Shown one piece after another: positions 28,946 through 38,411 of a stretch of DNA of 64,000 bases. Numbering within the stretch: the stretch's first letter is position 1; every line of letters begins with the position of its first letter. The notes beneath the pieces are model-generated. The model did no database searches. It worked only from the letters and a program-made list of their open reading frames with translations, and had not been told where the DNA came from. A program made the position numbers and the translations under genes. Origin of the DNA: Leuconostoc palmae (GTDB taxonomy: Bacteria; Bacillota; Bacilli; Lactobacillales; Lactobacillaceae); NCBI RefSeq assembly GCF_019656075.1, contig NZ_BPKZ01000002.1:124001-188000 (forward strand), given 5' to 3'.

Positions 28946-29408
28946 AGTCATCCAAAATCTTTCGTTGTAAATCAAACATTTCTTTCTCTTCTGCGTCACC
29001 TAACATATGATCATAACCATTTAGGTGAAGAAAGCCATGTACGACTAAGAACCCTAACTCTCGCTCGTAACTATGACCTAAATACTCAGCTTGGCTTTGA
29101 ATAACATCTACAGACACAATAATATCTCCAATATTATTTGGGATATCATCTTGCCATTCATCAGGTACGCTTTCTAAATCATCTTCGCCTTCAGTAATCG
29201 CAAAACTAATAACATCTGTTGGTTTATCTACACCCCTATAATCACGATTATACTTTTGAATATCGTCGTTGTTGACAAAGGTAACAGACATTTCTGTATT
29301 ATTTTCTAGCTTTAAAAATTCACCAGCAAAATTTAAAACACTGGTAACAAGGTCTTGATGATATTGGGTCACCCCATCCTTAGTCTGATCAATAAGTGCT
29401 AGATCCAT
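28929..29408 (-). CDS. ybeY: Endoribonuclease YbeY
   Basis: A zinc-dependent RNase in 16S rRNA maturation and ribosome quality control. The protein of 159 residues has the signature HGFLHLNGYDH (three His metal ligands, H3xH5xH) near residue 123, and the conserved RGVDKPTDVISFAI. It starts two bases after the phoH stop and overlaps dgkA, so the three are translationally linked. Confidence 0.96.
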   Translation of the reverse strand: MDLALIDQTKDGVTQYHQDLVTSVLNFAGEFLKLENNTEMSVTFVNNDDIQKYNRDYRGVDKPTDVISFAITEGEDDLESVPDEWQDDIPNNIGDIIVSVDVIQSQAEYLGHSYERELGFLVVHGFLHLNGYDHMLGDAEEKEMFDLQRKILDDYGLKR

Positions 29409-29410
29409 TG

Positions 29411-30397
29411 TTATTGCTCCTTTTTTAACAGTGCTAAGCGCTCTTCGGCTGCGTCATAGGCATTTACAATCAAACCAACAACTGGATGACGTACAACATC
29501 TGCACTGCTAAAATTGACAAAAGCTATACGATTTACATCTTGTAATATACGCTGTGCTGATATTAAACCTGATTTCGCACCCCGAGGTAAATCAATTTGT
29601 GATATATCACCATTAACGATCATTTTTGACCCAAAACCAAGCCTTGTCAAAAACATTTTCATTTGTTGACTAGTTGTATTTTGTGCTTCATCTAGTATGA
29701 TAAATGCGTCATCAAGTGTTCTTCCCCGCATGTACGCTAAAGGTGCAATTTCAATGACCCCTCTGTCCATCATTCTTTGAGTCTGCTCTGAACCAATTAT
29801 TGCGTTCATAGCATCATATATTGGTCTTAGGTAGGGATCAACTTTTTCTTTTAAGTCACCCGGTAAAAATCCAAGAGATTCCCCAGCTTCAACGGCTGGT
29901 CTGGTAATAATGATACGTTCCACTTCGCCGCGCTTCAATGATGAAATGCCCATGACAACAGCTAAATATGTCTTACCAGTTCCAGCAGGTCCAATACCAA
30001 AAGTGACATCATTCTTTCTAATAGATTGAACATACTGGCGCTGTCCAAAGTTCTTAACGCGTATTGCGCGCCCTTTGTTATCTCTGATTAAAGTCTCTGA
30101 ATATAAATCAGAGAAGTATTCTAACGTACCTCTTTGAGCCATTGTGACTGCACTCACAACATCAGTCGGTGAAATATTAATCTGATGTTTAATTAAACTG
30201 GTTAATTCTTTTAGAACTGCCGTAGCCATCTTAACAACATCTTCATCGCCAGACACTGTCATTTGATCACCACGTGCGTGTAACTGAACCGACAAACCTT
30301 CTTCAATTAATTTTAGAAAACTATCATTGACACCAATTAATTTAGTTTGCTGTTCTGAATTTTCAAATTTAAAAATTTGCTGTATTTGTGTTGACAA
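29411..30397 (-). CDS. phoH: PhoH family ATPase
   Basis: An AAA-like RNA-associated ATPase usually next to ybeY and era. The protein of 328 residues has Walker A FGIGPAGTGKTYLAV (near 133) and Walker B DDAFIILDEAQNT (near 228), with RLGFGSKMIVNGDISQIDLP after it. An N-terminal KH-like domain precedes the ATPase. It is the first gene of the cluster. A terminator from amtB lies just upstream, so its promoter should be in the short gap or within amtB. Confidence 0.94.
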   Translation of the reverse strand: MSTQIQQIFKFENSEQQTKLIGVNDSFLKLIEEGLSVQLHARGDQMTVSGDEDVVKMATAVLKELTSLIKHQINISPTDVVSAVTMAQRGTLEYFSDLYSETLIRDNKGRAIRVKNFGQRQYVQSIRKNDVTFGIGPAGTGKTYLAVVMGISSLKRGEVERIIITRPAVEAGESLGFLPGDLKEKVDPYLRPIYDAMNAIIGSEQTQRMMDRGVIEIAPLAYMRGRTLDDAFIILDEAQNTTSQQMKMFLTRLGFGSKMIVNGDISQIDLPRGAKSGLISAQRILQDVNRIAFVNFSSADVVRHPVVGLIVNAYDAAEERLALLKKEQ

Positions 30398-30437
30398 ATT
30401 GCAAATCCCCTTTACAATATTTATCTCATTTTAACAC

Positions 30438-30457
30438 AAAAAAAGGGCCAATGCCCA
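30438..30457 (-). terminator. Terminator of amtB
   Basis: A short GGGC/GCCC stem (30445-30448 and 30453-30456) with loop CAAT, followed by seven T on the minus strand, directly at the amtB stop codon. Confidence 0.6.
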
Positions 30458-31654
30458 TTATTCCATCTTTAAATCATGCATAATATCATCATACCCTTGT
30501 GCTTCTTCCGCAGGTGTTAAACGAAGAGGGGCTGCTATGATTGACGTTACTTTTGCAAGAACAACTGTCCCAATTGCGGCAAATAATATAGTAAACAATA
30601 TCGCAACGATCTGTTTCCAAATCAATGATACATCACCATTCACAAGACCTGCAACACCACCATATTTTTTATCAGCAAACACACCTGTTAGTAAGGCACC
30701 AACAGCACCACCAATACCGTGTATACCAAATGCATCCAATGTATCATCATATCCAAAGCTAGTTTTTACAAATGTAACACCTACATATCCAATAAATCCA
30801 GCTATGAGTCCCATGACTACTGCTGCCCAGGGTGCCACAAAACCGGCTGCTGGTGTAATAGCAACTAATCCTGCAACACCACCACTTGTCAAGCCAGAAA
30901 GTGTTGATCGATGATGAATACGATACTCAGTAATTCCCCATGTCATAACAGCTGCCGCAGACGCCAACCAAGTGTTTACAAATGCTAACACAGCAGTTCC
31001 ATTAGCAGCTAGAGCAGACCCTGAGTTAAATCCGAACCATCCTCCCCATAATAATGCGCCACCAATCAATACATACGACGGACGTACTGGAATATGTTTA
31101 TCATTATGGCGATGACCAATCATCAATGCCAACACCAATCCTGTAACACCACTAGAAATATGAACAACGGTTCCACCAGCAAAATCAATGGCACCCATCT
31201 TTGCTAACATACCACCACCCCATACCATGTGTGCTAGCGGTGAATAAATAAATATCAACCATAATGTCATAAAAACAATCATTGCTTTAATGCGAATACG
31301 TCCAATAACTGACCCTGTAATGATGGCAGCTGTTATAATTGGGAACATACCTTGAAATAAAGCAAATGCACCGTCTGGGATAGTCAATGACTTTGTTGAT
31401 TTTAAGAACGAAACATCTATCATAAATAAATGATTAAAATTACCAATAAAGTTACCATTGCCTCCAAATGCAAGAGAATATCCAATCACAAACCAAACAA
31501 AAGTTGCAATACCAATAATCAAAACTGGTACAAACATCGTATGCAGTAAGTTACGTTTTTCTCCTAAACCACCATAAAACAAAGATAATCCCGGTGTCAT
31601 TAACCAAACTAATGCTGCTGATATCAATACCCAAGCCAAGTCACCTGTATTCAT
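30458..31654 (-). CDS. amtB: Ammonium transporter (Amt family)
   Basis: A membrane channel for ammonium with about 11 hydrophobic segments. Family signatures are DLAWVLISAALVWLMTPGLS, GLGEKRNLLHT, AGGTVVHISSGVTGLV (conserved pore region) and DAFGIHGIGGAVGALLTGVF. I choose ATG at 31652-31654 (398 residues), because it has AAAGGGAGG ten bases upstream. The frame can be extended to 31711, but that start would skip this site. No PII (glnK) gene follows, which is unlike many bacteria. Confidence 0.93.
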   Translation of the reverse strand: MNTGDLAWVLISAALVWLMTPGLSLFYGGLGEKRNLLHTMFVPVLIIGIATFVWFVIGYSLAFGGNGNFIGNFNHLFMIDVSFLKSTKSLTIPDGAFALFQGMFPIITAAIITGSVIGRIRIKAMIVFMTLWLIFIYSPLAHMVWGGGMLAKMGAIDFAGGTVVHISSGVTGLVLALMIGHRHNDKHIPVRPSYVLIGGALLWGGWFGFNSGSALAANGTAVLAFVNTWLASAAAVMTWGITEYRIHHRSTLSGLTSGGVAGLVAITPAAGFVAPWAAVVMGLIAGFIGYVGVTFVKTSFGYDDTLDAFGIHGIGGAVGALLTGVFADKKYGGVAGLVNGDVSLIWKQIVAILFTILFAAIGTVVLAKVTSIIAAPLRLTPAEEAQGYDDIMHDLKME

Positions 31655-31740
31655 AAAATCAAAGCCTCCCTTTGTCATTGATACTATTTTATCAGGTATA
31701 CCAATTAACAAAAAAACAATGGTAGGTTTTATAACATCAA

Positions 31741-31775
31741 AATAAAAAAGCTACTTAAGAAAGCAGCTTTTTTTA
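31741..31775 (-). terminator. Terminator of pyk
   Basis: AAAAAAGCT and AGCTTTTTT arms around a 12-base loop just past the pyk stop codon, with a T run on the minus strand. Confidence 0.7.
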
Positions 31776-33197
31776 TTATACTGTTTGCACAGTAATCATA
31801 TTTGTTGTACCTGATTGTGACATTGGCACACCAGCAGCGATAACAATTGTATCACCCGAATTAGCTAATCCTTGTTCTTTAACAGCAGTCTTAGCCAAAG
31901 CAATCATTTCATCAATTGTTGATGGCGCTTCATATACAACAGGCACCACACCATAGTTAAGTGTTAATCCACGTTGTACACGTTCTGAATAAGTAACAGC
32001 TAATACATTAACATCAGGACGGTGCTTTGATACCATACGTGCTGTGTAACCTGAGTTTGTTGACACAACAATTGCCTTAGCGTTCACGCTGCGGGCAATA
32101 CGTGAAACTGCTGAAGCAACAGCTTCAGTTGAATCAGTTTCATCAAAGAAGATGTCTTGGTGACGACCGTTTTCACGTAATGATGTTTCTGCTTTTTCAT
32201 CGATAGCAGCCATTGTAGCAACTGCCTCAACTGGATAGTCACCATTTGCTGACTCACCTGATAGCATTGTGGCATCTGTACCATCAAATACGGCGTTGGC
32301 AACGTCGGAAGCTTCGGCACGTGTAGGACGTGGGTTTTCTTCCATTGAGTCAAGCATTTGTGTGGCAGTAATGACTGGCAAACCAGCCTTGTTCATCTTG
32401 CGGATCATGTCCTTTTGAACCAAAGGCACATTTTCGGCTGGAATTTCAACACCCATGTCACCACGTGGGACCATCAAGGCATCAGAAACTTCAAGAATGG
32501 CATCAAGGTTGTCAATACCTTCTTGTGATTCAATCTTAGGAATGATTTGGACGTGTTCCATGTTCTTTTCCTTCAACAATGCGCGAATTTCAAGCACATC
32601 TTCAGGCTTACGAACGAATGAAGCAGCGATATAGTTGATTTCGTGATCCAAACCAAAACGAATATCATCTGCATCTTTTTCAGTGATACCAGGCAAGTTG
32701 ATTGAAACACCTGGTGCGTTAACACCCTTACGTGATCCCAAGATACCATCGTTATCAATGCGAACAACAAGTTCACGGTTGGCAGCATCCTTTTCAATAA
32801 CAGTTGTACCAAGCAAGCCGTCATCAAACAAAACTTGTCCGCCTTCTTGTACATCATCGAACAGTCCGGCATATGTAACAGCAATCTTTTCCTTTGTACC
32901 TTCAATGTTTTCGTCCATTGAAATACGCAAAGTGTCGCCAGTGTGGAATTCAATCTTACCATCGACTTGCTTTGTTGTACGGATTTCAGCACCCTTTGTG
33001 TCCAACAAGATACCAACAGTCTTACCAGTAATCTTTTCAGCTTCATGAACTGCGTTCATACGGCTTAAATGTTCTTCGTGATCACCGTGTGAGAAGTTGA
33101 AACGGAATACGTTGGCACCCGCTTGGATCAACTTGACGATTGTTTCGACATCAGATGATGACGGACCAAGTGTTGAGACGATTTTCGTCTTTTTCAT
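31776..33197 (-). CDS. pyk: Pyruvate kinase
   Basis: Final ATP-forming step of glycolysis. The protein of 473 residues begins KKTKIVSTLGPSS and has FNFSHGDHEEH. The active-site signature IPKIESQEGIDNLDAIL and VPRGDMGVEIPAE follow near residues 220-255. It lacks the PEP-utilizer-like C-terminal extension found in Bacillus and in some lactobacilli. Codon use is notably biased and regular, as expected of a highly expressed gene. It is monocistronic. Confidence 0.97.
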   Translation of the reverse strand: MKKTKIVSTLGPSSSDVETIVKLIQAGANVFRFNFSHGDHEEHLSRMNAVHEAEKITGKTVGILLDTKGAEIRTTKQVDGKIEFHTGDTLRISMDENIEGTKEKIAVTYAGLFDDVQEGGQVLFDDGLLGTTVIEKDAANRELVVRIDNDGILGSRKGVNAPGVSINLPGITEKDADDIRFGLDHEINYIAASFVRKPEDVLEIRALLKEKNMEHVQIIPKIESQEGIDNLDAILEVSDALMVPRGDMGVEIPAENVPLVQKDMIRKMNKAGLPVITATQMLDSMEENPRPTRAEASDVANAVFDGTDATMLSGESANGDYPVEAVATMAAIDEKAETSLRENGRHQDIFFDETDSTEAVASAVSRIARSVNAKAIVVSTNSGYTARMVSKHRPDVNVLAVTYSERVQRGLTLNYGVVPVVYEAPSTIDEMIALAKTAVKEQGLANSGDTIVIAAGVPMSQSGTTNMITVQTV

Positions 33198-33293
33198 GGT
33201 TAAATATGCTCCTTAGTTATCTTGGTTGTTGCTTGTGCAACTCTACCCAAACTCTATTTTATACATTATTATACGTTTATACAAGGTGTAAAA

Positions 33294-36200
33294 TCATTGA
33301 CTCGTTCTAAAAATAATATTCTCATTACCAAGTATTGGCGCTAATTCGCGGATGATAGCGGTTTCACTACTTAGCCAAAATTTTGAATCTAATTGCTGAT
33401 TTTTATCCTCTATTTGCCAATGAATAATAACAGGATTGTTGCCAGGAAATTTATTGATAACTTCTATGACAGATTTTTTAATTTCAGCTGTCTCATGTTG
33501 GGCATCAAAACGGATAAACCATGTTCCTGAAACATCATCTTTAATCGTTACCGGTTTTTCTAATTGTCTTGCAACAATAGACATTTTGCCATTATAACTA
33601 TCTGTTTTGCCGCTAATCTTTAAAGCATTACCTGTTTTTAGTAATTCAGCGACCTTGGCATATAGTTGGTGAAAAATAGTTACACTAATTGTACCAGTCA
33701 TATCTGACATCGTCACAAAGGCCATTACTTCTCCTTTTTTGGTTCGAGTTTGCTTGATATTATCTACCAAGCCAATAAATTGAACTGTTTGAGAAGGTTC
33801 GGTGATATCTGTTATTTGTTCTAAATGATTCTGCTTAATAGTATCCACATATTGATCCAAGGGGTGCCCCGATAAATTAACACCAATAACTTCTTTTTCA
33901 CGCTGAAGTTTTTCTGACATTGAAAAATCCGTTAATTTATTAACTTTAGTTTCATTTAGAATCAGATCACCAAAACTAGCTGCTTCAACCAAACTGTCCA
34001 TACCAGATATTAATTCTGCTCGATTATATCCAAAGGAATCAAGAGCACCAGCATAAACCATTTTTTCAAAAATATCTGTCTTGCGAAATTTTTCAGGCAT
34101 ACGTTGAATGAAAGATTGAATTGTTTTGAAAGTACCATTGCTAACTCGTTCGTCTAACAAAGCTGTCACAAAGTCTGTTCTAACACCTTTTATATTATTG
34201 AGCCCCATTATTAGTTGATTATCTTTGATTGACCAAAATCTTTCCGAAAAATTGACATGTGGTGGTTTAACGATAATATGGCGAGATTTTGCTTCCGTGA
34301 CGTAAATTCTAGTTTTTTCTGGGGATCCTAGATTAGAATTTAACAATGCCGTGAAAAAAGCAAGTGGATAATGTGCTTTCATATAAGCCAGCTGAAACGA
34401 TAATTTTGTGTAAGCAACAGCGTGTGATCGATTAAAACCATAATTGGCAAATTCATCAATATACTCAAATATTTTCTTAGCTTGAGCATGATGATGTCCC
34501 AATCGCACTGCTCCTTCAATAAATTTGTCACGCATTTCAGCCATTTTATTAAGCTTCTTTTTAGACATGGCACTGCGTAATACGTCGGCTTCACTCAGAC
34601 TAAAACCAGCATACCTTTCAGCAACAAGCATAACTTGTTCCTGATACACAATAATACCAAATGTTGGTGCTAAAATTGTTTTTAGACTAGGATCTAAGAC
34701 TGCTACTTGCTCTTTTCCGTGTCGCCTTTTAATAAATGTATCGATATTCCTACTTGGTCCCGGACGATACAAAGCATTGACCGCAACAATATGTTCAAAT
34801 GTCACAGGATTTAGCTGTCTCAAAACATTTTTTATACCCGAAGATTCAAATTGAAAAACACCATTAGTGTCGCCTTTACTATAGAGTTGAATTGTCTCTT
34901 TATCATCTAGCGAAATATCACTAATTTTAAAATGATCTGGTAACTTTGAATTAGCATATTTTAAAGTTTGCGCTAAAATTGTCAAATTGGACAGACCTAA
35001 AATATCAATTTTTAACAAGCCTAAGTCTTCTACCGGATTTTTTTCAAATTGCGTTAATAAGCGCTTTTCAGTACCAGATTGAACAGGTAATGTTTGAACC
35101 AACGGCTCATCACTTAGTACCACTCCAGCAGCATGTGTTGAATAATTGCGTGGTAATCCCTCAATCTGTTGAGCAATCCTGAGCAATAACTTGCCATTTT
35201 CAATCGTTTTCAGTACATTTTCAAGTGCTTTAGAAGTATCTAAAGCATTTTGAATCGAAACCTTTCGACCTTGTTTTCCTTGTGGTACAGCATTACTAAT
35301 TTTACTCAACATTAATTGATTCACACCAAACACTCTTGCAGTATCTCGCAGAGATTGTTTAGCTGCCAAAGTTCCAAAAGTTATAATTTGCGCAAAATTA
35401 CGTTGCCCATATTTCTGATGCAAATAAACTAAAATTTCTTCACGTCGATTATCTGGCCAATCAATATCAATATCTGGCATCTGTGCACGTTCAGCATTTA
35501 AAAAACGTTCAAATAACAATCCAAAAGCTACTGGATCAACATCAGTAATGCCTAATGAGAAAGCTACGAGGGATCCTGCAGCTGATCCTCGCCCAGCACC
35601 AAGTTGTATATTATTTTTTTTAGCAAAGTTGACAATATCCCACACAATCAAAAAATAATCATTAAATCCTAATTGATTAATCACAGATAATTCATAATGA
35701 ACACGTTGAAGATATTGGTCAGTTAATTTTGGTAAGTGATTTTTCAATCCTTTTAACACCAAATGATTTAAAAAAGAGGCTGAATCCTTTTCTTCTTTAG
35801 GTAATTGAAATTTAGGCAACGCTGTTTTTCTGAAATTAAGCTCAACATTTGCCCGAGCAACGAGCGCTTTATTATTTTCAAACGCTAAGGTTAAAAATTT
35901 ATCCTTGGTGTAGTCCTCTTGAACCATATCAAATGGTTTGAGCACACGTGAACCTTTTTGTTGAGCTAATTGATTAATGTCAACTAGTTTAGTATTTGTG
36001 TCAATTGCTTTCAATACCTGTGTAGTGAAAGCGTCATCTGGGTTTAAATAATGAATATCATCTAAAGCAATAACATTTACTTGATAATCCTGGCAAAATG
36101 TCTCAAAACGAACACGTACTTGCTCTGCCATATAAGGATTAACCCCAATATAAAGTTGATTATGTTTTATTTTAGTAGTTAAAGCTTCCCAATATTCGCT

Positions 36201-36623
36201 CACCGCACTATACTCCGAAGCAATGAATTGAGATAATTCACTTTCCATCGGCATGATGCACTGAACACCAGTCATATGGTTTTCTAAAATATCAAAAGTA
36301 ACATTTGTTTTTTCAGATGTCATTTTTACTGAAGAAATCCACATCAAATTTTGATACCCAGTGTAGTTTTCAGCAATCAAGACTACGGGGAAAACTGTTG
36401 ATGTGTTTACTAGTCCGTTCAATTGTAGCGTCAAACCAAACAATGGTTTAATGCCATTGCTTATAGCTTCATGATAAAACTCAACTGCGCCGTACATCAC
36501 ATTAATATCTGTCAATGCAATAGCTTGATATCTTTTTGCTTTCGCAGTTTCGACAATTTGCTTAATTGTATTAGGATTTTGTAATAAGCTATATGCGCTT
36601 AAAATTTGTAAAGGTGCGTACAT
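33294..36623 (-). CDS. dnaE: DNA polymerase III subunit alpha (DnaE)
   Basis: Replicative C-family polymerase; in low-GC Gram-positives DnaE extends primers on the lagging strand alongside PolC. The 1109-residue protein starts with a PHP domain (YSLLQNPNTIKQ, ALTDINVMYGAVEF). The polymerase catalytic aspartates lie in MPDIDIDWPDNRRE (near residue 385), with GAGRGSAAGSLVAF before it. FANYGFNRSHAVAYTKLS and a C-terminal OB domain (VQFIGLVDNIKQTRTKKGE) complete it. It is oriented opposite to the small DUF2929 gene, as in many lactobacilli. Confidence 0.96.
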   Translation of the reverse strand: MYAPLQILSAYSLLQNPNTIKQIVETAKAKRYQAIALTDINVMYGAVEFYHEAISNGIKPLFGLTLQLNGLVNTSTVFPVVLIAENYTGYQNLMWISSVKMTSEKTNVTFDILENHMTGVQCIMPMESELSQFIASEYSAVSEYWEALTTKIKHNQLYIGVNPYMAEQVRVRFETFCQDYQVNVIALDDIHYLNPDDAFTTQVLKAIDTNTKLVDINQLAQQKGSRVLKPFDMVQEDYTKDKFLTLAFENNKALVARANVELNFRKTALPKFQLPKEEKDSASFLNHLVLKGLKNHLPKLTDQYLQRVHYELSVINQLGFNDYFLIVWDIVNFAKKNNIQLGAGRGSAAGSLVAFSLGITDVDPVAFGLLFERFLNAERAQMPDIDIDWPDNRREEILVYLHQKYGQRNFAQIITFGTLAAKQSLRDTARVFGVNQLMLSKISNAVPQGKQGRKVSIQNALDTSKALENVLKTIENGKLLLRIAQQIEGLPRNYSTHAAGVVLSDEPLVQTLPVQSGTEKRLLTQFEKNPVEDLGLLKIDILGLSNLTILAQTLKYANSKLPDHFKISDISLDDKETIQLYSKGDTNGVFQFESSGIKNVLRQLNPVTFEHIVAVNALYRPGPSRNIDTFIKRRHGKEQVAVLDPSLKTILAPTFGIIVYQEQVMLVAERYAGFSLSEADVLRSAMSKKKLNKMAEMRDKFIEGAVRLGHHHAQAKKIFEYIDEFANYGFNRSHAVAYTKLSFQLAYMKAHYPLAFFTALLNSNLGSPEKTRIYVTEAKSRHIIVKPPHVNFSERFWSIKDNQLIMGLNNIKGVRTDFVTALLDERVSNGTFKTIQSFIQRMPEKFRKTDIFEKMVYAGALDSFGYNRAELISGMDSLVEAASFGDLILNETKVNKLTDFSMSEKLQREKEVIGVNLSGHPLDQYVDTIKQNHLEQITDITEPSQTVQFIGLVDNIKQTRTKKGEVMAFVTMSDMTGTISVTIFHQLYAKVAELLKTGNALKISGKTDSYNGKMSIVARQLEKPVTIKDDVSGTWFIRFDAQHETAEIKKSVIEVINKFPGNNPVIIHWQIEDKNQQLDSKFWLSSETAIIRELAPILGNENIIFRTSQ

Positions 36624-36749
36624 TTTTCCTCCAATACGGATTTTAGTCTAATACGAAAGTTTGTTCCCTGTCATTATACATGAAATTACTTTAAAAAGGT
36701 TGCGCTTTCAAATTAAAAGCGTATGATAGTCTTGTAAAGAGGTGAGCAT

Positions 36750-36947
36750 ATGAAATTTATAACTGTTGCTTTTTGGTCAGCTGTATTCGGTGAAATTTTG
36801 GGATATATCGTATCCCAATTAACTGAAGGAACTTATTCATTTTTGACTGTTGCAATTATTGCTATTATTGTCGGCGAAATTGCTTTAGTTGCTATTCCTG
36901 CCATTTCTGGATCAGCTGCATCTAAAGAGACATTATTAGAAAAATAA
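36750..36947 (+). CDS. DUF2929-type small membrane protein
   Basis: A 65-residue protein with two hydrophobic segments. The N-terminus KFITVAFWSAVFGEILGYIV resembles the DUF2929/YjzD family, often found beside dnaE. Function is unknown. A promoter TTGCGC-16-TATGAT and the ribosome binding site AGAGGTGAG precede it. It ends in a strong bidirectional terminator that also serves aroD. Confidence 0.7.
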   Translation: MKFITVAFWSAVFGEILGYIVSQLTEGTYSFLTVAIIAIIVGEIALVAIPAISGSAASKETLLEK

Positions 36948-36977
36948 AAAGACGCGTAATTAATTACGCGCCTTTTT
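36945..36977. terminator. Bidirectional terminator between DUF2929 gene and aroD
   Basis: CGCGTAAT/ATTACGCG (36953-36960 and 36963-36970) with A and T runs on either side. It closes the whole aromatic operon on the minus strand. Confidence 0.85.
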
Positions 36978-37860
36978 ATTTTTGCCAAGAAGCTAAGAGT
37001 TCATCGACTGTCAGTTGACCTGGTGCACTGACTTGATTTTCAGATAATGCTGCAAAAGTCATTTCAGAACCATAAATGTAGCCTTTTATTCTAGTAATTT
37101 TACCTAACTCTCCCATCGCTATCGTAATTAGTGGCTGATTAACATTTGCATTTTTAGTTGCATCTAAAACAGATTGAACATCTTCAGTAGAATTGGGAGT
37201 AACTGCAATTTTTATAATATCCGATCCTACTTGTGTCATTTGGTTGATTAAGTGATTTATATCAGGTGTTGATTCAAAATTATGATATGACAAAATAACT
37301 GGTACGTTATTTTCTTTAGCAACTTGAACTATCGTTTCACGTAACTGTTTATTAGTGGTAAATTCAACATCTACAGCTGAAAAATGATAGCCAGATCTTA
37401 ACGCTGAAATAATAAATGTAGCATATTCAACAGGTGATAACTCACCTCTTCCACCTTGATCGCAAGTTCTATATGTCAATATAATTGGGAAACTACCAAT
37501 TGTATTGAAAACAGATCCAGTTAATTCTTTAATAATTTGGGCGTTCATTGCTGGCCAATTTTTTTTAAACTCTTCTTGCGCGGCATCCATTTCTGCTAAC
37601 ATTTTAGCTTCGGTCATTGCTGAAACATTTTTTTTTGTAATTTCTGCTTGCGCACCAACTTTTACCTGTTGCCAAATCATTGCTTGACTAAAGGCATCAG
37701 CGATATAATCAGCACGCCATTCTACAACGTCTGGATTCTTTTCTTGCAGTAGTTTAGCAAATGGTGTTAATTTGTCATTAGGTCCCAAATCCAATGGTAC
37801 GGCTATGACTGGTTTATCATTAATACTATTCTGTAATTTCAACAATTTTCTTAATGTCAT
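36976..37860 (-). CDS. aroD: 3-dehydroquinate dehydratase, type I
   Basis: Third step of the shikimate pathway through a Schiff-base mechanism. The 294-residue protein has WRADYIADAF. The catalytic His is in ILSYHNFESTP and the Schiff-base Lys in DIIKIAVTPNS. The C-terminal GQLTVDELLASWQK is also typical of the type I fold. I place the start at ATG 37858-37860, which overlaps the preceding stop as ATGA; the frame upstream of it belongs to the neighbour. It is the last gene of the aromatic operon. Its usual supplier, AroB, is broken in the same operon. Confidence 0.93.
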   Translation of the reverse strand: MTLRKLLKLQNSINDKPVIAVPLDLGPNDKLTPFAKLLQEKNPDVVEWRADYIADAFSQAMIWQQVKVGAQAEITKKNVSAMTEAKMLAEMDAAQEEFKKNWPAMNAQIIKELTGSVFNTIGSFPIILTYRTCDQGGRGELSPVEYATFIISALRSGYHFSAVDVEFTTNKQLRETIVQVAKENNVPVILSYHNFESTPDINHLINQMTQVGSDIIKIAVTPNSTEDVQSVLDATKNANVNQPLITIAMGELGKITRIKGYIYGSEMTFAALSENQVSAPGQLTVDELLASWQK

Positions 37861-38411
37861 TTTATTTGATAAACAACCCAAATCATTTGTGGATGTAGTC
37901 TTTGCTTCACTTGATATTTTGGGTTTTCACTTTCTGATAATTTTAAGAATTCTTCTTCGGATATAATTGTAAAACGATTTTGATTTTTTATAAAGTCCGA
38001 CATTGCAGCTGGCTTACTAGGTGAAAATATAACAGATGGTCCCCAGGCATTATCCAATCCTTCTTGTTTCAAATACTTTTGAAGAAGTCCCTCTGTTGCT
38101 GCATGAATTACGGCAACATTTCTTTCAAATGACAAATTTTCAATCAAGCTTAATGTCATAAGTGGTAATGAAAACGTCGAAATAATATCTAATCTTTGCC
38201 ATTCTAAATAGTTTATATCTGCCCAATTTAAAGTTGGTATTTTATTTGACTTAAATGCCACAGGTAAAATTACTTGATCACCAATATAATTATCAAGATT
38301 AGTCAATATTTCTTCAAAACTGTCGTGTAATATCAATGTTTCGTTGGTAATAAAATGTTTAGCGGCTCGCTCGGAGTCTGTTCCCGAAGGTCCTAGAGTA
38401 TGTAATTTCAT
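37857..38411 (-). CDS. Prephenate dehydratase-like protein lacking ACT domain
   Basis: The protein of 184 residues starts HTLGPSGTDSERAAKHF, the hallmark of the prephenate dehydratase fold (GPxGTxSxxAA). It ends before where the regulatory ACT domain would begin. The catalytic TRF triad of dehydratases appears to be altered: the matching place reads IKNQNRFTIIS, with Arg and Phe kept but Thr replaced. It could therefore be a divergent dehydratase, a BacA-like decarboxylase, or a protein with reduced activity. Position between aroK-CM and aroD, with four-base overlaps on both sides, supports a role in phenylalanine synthesis. Confidence 0.75.
   Translation of the reverse strand: MKLHTLGPSGTDSERAAKHFITNETLILHDSFEEILTNLDNYIGDQVILPVAFKSNKIPTLNWADINYLEWQRLDIISTFSLPLMTLSLIENLSFERNVAVIHAATEGLLQKYLKQEGLDNAWGPSVIFSPSKPAAMSDFIKNQNRFTIISEEEFLKLSESENPKYQVKQRLHPQMIWVVYQIK

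Noticed and set aside
32084-33048. Long antisense and out-of-frame ORFs across pyk
   Set aside because: They mirror the biased codon use of pyk and have no ribosome binding sites or recognisable domains.
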